This document shows positions 59,626 to 64,000 of a DNA stretch of 64,000 nucleotides, in pieces (position 1 is the first letter of the stretch; the number at the start of each line of letters is the position of its first letter). The DNA lies in the NCBI RefSeq assembly GCF_000801105.2, contig NC_079519.1, positions 13,328,668-13,392,667 of the forward strand, given 5' to 3'. Under the pieces are notes generated by a model. The model did not search any database and had not been told where the DNA came from. It saw nothing but the letters and a program-made list of their open reading frames with translations. Source of the stretch: Raphanus sativus (lineage: Eukaryota > Streptophyta > Magnoliopsida > Brassicales > Brassicaceae). Made by a program: the position numbers and the translations under genes.

Positions 59626-62600
59626 TCGTTCGGCGAATGCGGCCAATTCCTTGTAAAATCCCTAGTTCATTTCAATCGGAATGATCGAGAAAGTTACGGA
59701 GAAAAGTCGGAAGGTTCAGCTAACAAAAGGATTGCAATTCATCGTATAAAACGATTACGTTTAATCTAAAGCACCAATCATTTTAACTATATGAGGAATT
59801 TGGATTCATTCGGAAGACCGATACCATTACCGTCGTACTTCCAGACAACTCTTCCGAGCAAATCCTGTTGAGAATGTGGCTTGTCTCGGTTCTGTCCCGA
59901 CCAGCTCGCCATGTGGCGAACTCGATCCTTCTCTAACCGTCTTTGAAAAAACGGAATTGATTTCTATAAAATCATTCAAAGCCTAAACGGTTAACGAAGA
60001 CTGAACAAAGCCAAAACGAGAGATCATATCCCTCACTGCTAAGACATTTTCTGACACCTAAAATTTCGCTCGTTGCGGACTTTCGACTTTTGTCGACTAA
60101 GCTTATTTTCGAAAAACTACTCAAAACTGCTTCGGGTCAATCCTATGGAAACGAGAAAGTTTATGATTAAGATTAGTCACCAAAATTACGCCTCACCGCA
60201 GTTAGGATTTCTGATATTAAGTTCGATAACATTTTACGGAACATTTTTCCTAAAATAATACTCGACAATATTTCACGAGAAATATTTTGTACAATTAAAC
60301 TCGACAACAATTTTTACGAGACGACTTCCCATAAAATTAACTCGACAGCGTTTTAGGAAACAGTTTTTGTAAGATCAAGCTCGGCCATATTTTACGAAAC
60401 ATCATTCACAAAGCCAATCAATATCGTATCTGGAACATGACCAGTTCGCTCACATCCTGACGAACTGAGAGCCTCACTCGAGTGAAGCCTTGTCCATTGA
60501 CCCGTATTTCCAAAACGCCCCTCTTAACCTGCTTCTCCTCCTTTGGTTCAACGATTTCGTAAAATTCCTTCGGTACATAAAACGCAATATGGTTTTACCA
60601 GATTCTGCCACGTTGAGTCGAAAACGTCTATTCATAACTTTTGATAAACTCTTCAACAATACACAAAGCGCACCTTGTCAATTTGGTAAAATCAGAGATA
60701 CGAAGAAACGGGGACAGGAACTTGGACATTGATATCCCTTCCTCATTCCGATATTTTCGTCATAATTTCGTCGAAAACCAATTCATATGAAATTCAGTAA
60801 GTGACTTTTCAAAGTCCTTTGACGTTGAATCGAAATTGGCCATTCCTAAACGCCTAATAAAACTTTCGATAAATTACTAACTCATACTCGCAGGAATCCT
60901 TCGACGAAATACGCACCCGTTCTTGTAACTAATGCTACGAAAGTTGAAAAGGAGAAGAGGAAAAGAAGAAGAGGCAATCTCGAATCCTCAATGATACTAA
61001 GGTACGTCCGACTTAAAAATTTTGTCGAGGTTATAATTTTTCGTAGGAAAGGAATGAAAACGTCTTGAAAACTGCCGTAGAATTTAGTGAACTTAGAACC
61101 TAGGTGGATAGTCTAGCAATCTATGTCTTAGGCAAATTTTCAGTCTTCTTCCATTGTTCCTTGACTGTCCAGGCAGAGGCACACTCGTCATGCTTCCTAA
61201 AGAAAAACCGAGAAACTATCGCCACACATTCTAAGGCAAACTCGTCATGCTTCCTAAAGAAAGAAAAACCTTCAAAAGAACGGCTAACCTGTTTCCTTTC
61301 GTAAAATAAAATAACGGATCCAACGGATATCTGTCGTAGATAATTTTTACTCCATAAGGTTGCTGATTCCTGCTTTTACTACCCTCGGTTACGTCCAAGC
61401 AGGAAATGACCCTGCAACCGAATCTGCACATATTCTACGACGATCATTTACCAACAACTTCCTTGGCTATACGGCTGAACCTAGCCTCCATGCCAATCCA
61501 AAACTACTGATCGATCACCGCTCCAACTGCTTAACGGCTAACGGTTAAACGACAATCCACGATTTGTCGTGAAACGCCAAGTGATTATTATGCAAGCAGT
61601 TTGTCGTATAACCCGGAATCAGAAATCATACGATGAATTCTTCGTAACGAAACTCAGTCCTAATAACCATATGCTTAACAGAAGATTTAAACTTAACATC
61701 AATTGATTAAGTTCTATACGCCACGTAAAACGCTGCCTAAAAAGAAACACTCGTAATAAAACTCCTAAATGTATACTAGTCATTCTTAAAACTACACAAA
61801 ATAAATCTCCCGGGAGGCCAACACTTCACAAAGCACAGTGGAGGAAAACGCTATTTCCCTAGAACAAATTTACGCGACCCTTCGGTCCTAGTTTCTCGAT
61901 CAAAAATCGAACAATTCAGCGCCAAAACTGAAACAACAGTTTTTGGCTGTGAACAATCGCAAAACTCCTCCAAGCCCGCGAACATTTCAAACACGAAATG
62001 CAGCACAAGGAAAACTCAACCTTCGGCACTGCGAGACGTCGCTAACGCTCGAAGGATATTTTTTCCTTAAAACATTCCAGACGAAATTCTCGTCTCAGGA
62101 ACTCTAAACTGTAAAACACCTTCAAAACGGTATCATATCGTTGTTGCTGATCACAACAAACGAACTCTAACGTCCTAAACAGACAAGCCACCTACGGGTA
62201 GGCTCTCTTACATCCGACAATGATAACATAGCGCGCTATACAAGAAAATCGAAATTTCGTCTAGCGCTTCCTAACGGAAGTAGCTCGATTCGTACCCAGA
62301 CAAATAATATAAGCCGATAACACTTCGCGGATTTTAAAACGGTACGAGTCAGGTTAAAATCGCAAACAGGTTAAACGAAAGCCGATTTGTCATCGAAAAG
62401 CCTCATTCCGAGAGTAAACCTAGGTCTTGCCCTAAACCCAGCCTTGCTGGTGCTTAACATCTCTCATACACAGTATCAACACCCGATACGATATCCCAAA
62501 ATTTGTCTCTTCACTTAAGTCTATCCGTTTCACGAACCTTCGCGTAAATCAGTAAACCGCGAAAAATCTCGCTTAGTACAATCGATGGATACGGTGATCA

Positions 62601-63030
62601 TCTGAGAGGCAGGAATGAGACGACAACTCACATCATGTCCCTCTAACTTTGATAAACGGAAGTTCTCTCGATTTATAAAAACCACAATTTTATAGATTTG
62701 AGCAATATATTTTAACAGGCCAAACTTGGACAAAATAAACAGCCTCCGAGGCTACTCTTGCGGCCAAAAAAGGTCCAACACGAAATACCATCGACAGCAA
62801 CATGCTCGAAATAACTAGACGATAAAGTCACGCTGGAAAACAGGTCATAAGGGTCTTAAACTCCAAAACGAACTACGAAAAGGCTTGATCCCTACGAAAA
62901 GGGTACGTAGGCAGCCTTTGAAAGGCGCAGCCACCAATCTTACGACTTTCCACGGAGCTTTTCAACCATTTATTCCGCCTAACTTACCTAATATGTCTTA
63001 CCGCTCGCAATAACATCACAAAAGTTCTAC
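59626..63030. other. Non-coding interior of the Tat-like element
   Basis: No RT, RNase H or integrase motif on either strand and no long credible frame. Words like AAATTACGCC, CTCGACAATATTTCACGAG and TTTTACGAGACGACTTCCC recur around 60230-60420 with a rough 50-60 bp rhythm. GTACGTAGGCAGCCTTT occurs in the LTR (58332) and again near 62897. 61455-61570 resembles minus-strand sequence near 47195-47300. It looks like a large non-autonomous derivative. Confidence 0.5.
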
Positions 63031-63047
63031 CGAGCTGGGGGGCTAAG
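63031..63047 (+). promoter_or_regulatory. Polypurine tract before the 3' LTR
   Basis: GAGCTGGGGGGCTAAG is immediately upstream of the LTR start TGTTGGGG, in the plus-strand priming position. Confidence 0.65.
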
Positions 63048-64000
63048 TGTTGGGGTCAAAATCGGTTACGACGGAATCAATGCATGAAAGTCCCCAGAAA
63101 GTATTTCTCCAAAAAAAAGTCTCGTATAATTTGAAAAGAAGTTCATACGACGTCATTCTCAAATTAGAATATCCAATCTATTCAATGAACAACTCTCAGG
63201 AAACAAACGGCAAAACGAAAGAAGGTCGGAGGTTGATCTTACAAGGTCAACTAGCCATGGGGTGAGCTCAGTTTTCCCAGTTCGCCCAAGGACAAGCTCA
63301 CTTTGTTCTTCTTTGAGTCTAGATCGAAATGGTTTTTGTTTCGCCTCAATCAGAGTTTCCGTTGAGATTTTACGAAAGAAATAAGACGCACGCCACGGCC
63401 ATGTGCGCCGGCGGCCAGACCAACATCCTGGGCGTCAGGCGGCCAGACCAACGTCCCGTTTCTGCGCGCCGGGTGACCAGACCGAAGTCCTGGGCGCCGG
63501 GCGGCCAGACCGACGTCCCATTTATGCGCGCCGGGTGGCCAGACCGAAGTCCTGGGCGCCGGGCGGCCAGACCAACATCCTTGGCACCGGGCGGCCAGAC
63601 CAACGTCCCCTTTCTGCGCGCCTGGCGGCCAGACTTCGATCCTGGGCACCGGGCGACAAGACCAACGTCCCGTTTCTGCGCGCCGGGCACGCAAACCTCG
63701 ATCCTCGGCACCGGGCGGCCAGACTTCGGTCATGGGCGCCAGGCAGCCAGACCGACGTTCCGTTTCTGCACGCCGGGCGCCCAGACCGCGATCCTGGGCG
63801 CCGGGCGGCCAGACTTCAATCCTGGGCGCCGGGCGACCAGACTGACGTCCCGTTTCTGCGCGCCGGGCTCCCAGACCTTGATCCTGGGCGCCGGGCGGCC
63901 AGACCCGGCTCACCGAGGGCTTCGATTTGATATCTTGATCGTTTTCTGGGTCCTCACGGTTTGAGAGAACAGCCTCTTTGAAGTTCCAAAGCAGTTTCCT
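63048..64000 (+). mobile_element. Tat-type 3' LTR, cut by the window edge
   Basis: It starts TGTTGGGGTCAAAATCGG and matches 56746-57480 from about 63107 on, including the GC-rich array. It continues beyond the right edge. Confidence 0.85.
63400..63905. repeat. GC-rich minisatellite in the 3' LTR
   Basis: The same core (CGCCGGGCGGCCAGAC) as in the 5' LTR but longer, about 505 against 380 bp, and with different unit order. The LTR arrays have thus diverged in length since insertion. Confidence 0.9.

Overview
This is a plant nuclear window, most likely from Brassica or a close Brassicaceae relative. The species call is inference. It rests on one gene that reads as the orthologue of Arabidopsis At5g50170, on Brassicaceae-type elements (KI-MULE, Helitron, Tat and Athila gypsy, Sirevirus-like copia, LINE) and on AT-rich spacers with GT-AG introns. 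A run of exactly 100 N (35749-35848) marks an assembly gap.

Region 1 (1-6260) is a Mutator-like element of the Kaonashi (KI) type. A Ulp1-like cysteine protease gene (plus strand, at least four exons, 5' end outside the window) converges on a transposase gene (minus strand). Introns, spacer and transposase leader are filled with copies of the short motif AAGTCGTC, including a long inverted repeat at about 5505-6190.

Region 2 (7472-11554) holds the only intact host gene: a nine-exon C2-VASt-C2-GRAM-VASt protein of 1033 residues, probably a membrane-contact or lipid-handling protein.

Region 3 (11555-21597) is old repeat debris: a 187-bp hAT MITE with a perfect 8-bp target duplication, LINE RNase H remnants, a 575-bp foldback-like element that splits one of them, a partial duplication of that locus, two short poly(A) retroposons of one family, a 1617-bp solo LTR with a 5-bp target duplication inside another RNase H remnant, and a Helitron 3' end.

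Region 4 (21598-35748) has a decayed Tat-type gypsy element inside a LINE reverse transcriptase remnant, a Helitron-like 5' terminus beside a broken fragment of an NPG1/NPGR-type TPR gene, a second Helitron (29911-33346), a MITE with about 40-bp inverted termini, and a CT microsatellite before the gap.

Region 5 (35849-46735) holds possible last exons of an unidentified gene, the 3' part of a Sirevirus-like copia element (envelope-like ORF, several polypurine tracts, 3' LTR), and a nearly complete Ty1/copia element on the minus strand with LTRs and a perfect 5-bp target duplication.

Region 6 (46736-64000) is nested Ty3/gypsy material: Tat LTRs and gag pieces, Athila LTRs and a protease region laced with TCGATCGA motifs, a LINE fragment, and a large Tat-like element with GC-rich minisatellites in its LTRs and interior but no recognisable pol.

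Apart from the host gene and possibly the KI-MULE genes, nearly everything looks like transposon sequence in successive layers of insertion. The best signals are private tandem or dispersed short motifs that different element families have multiplied: AAGTCGTC in the MULE, TCGATCGA in Athila, and a different minisatellite in the U3 of each Tat LTR.
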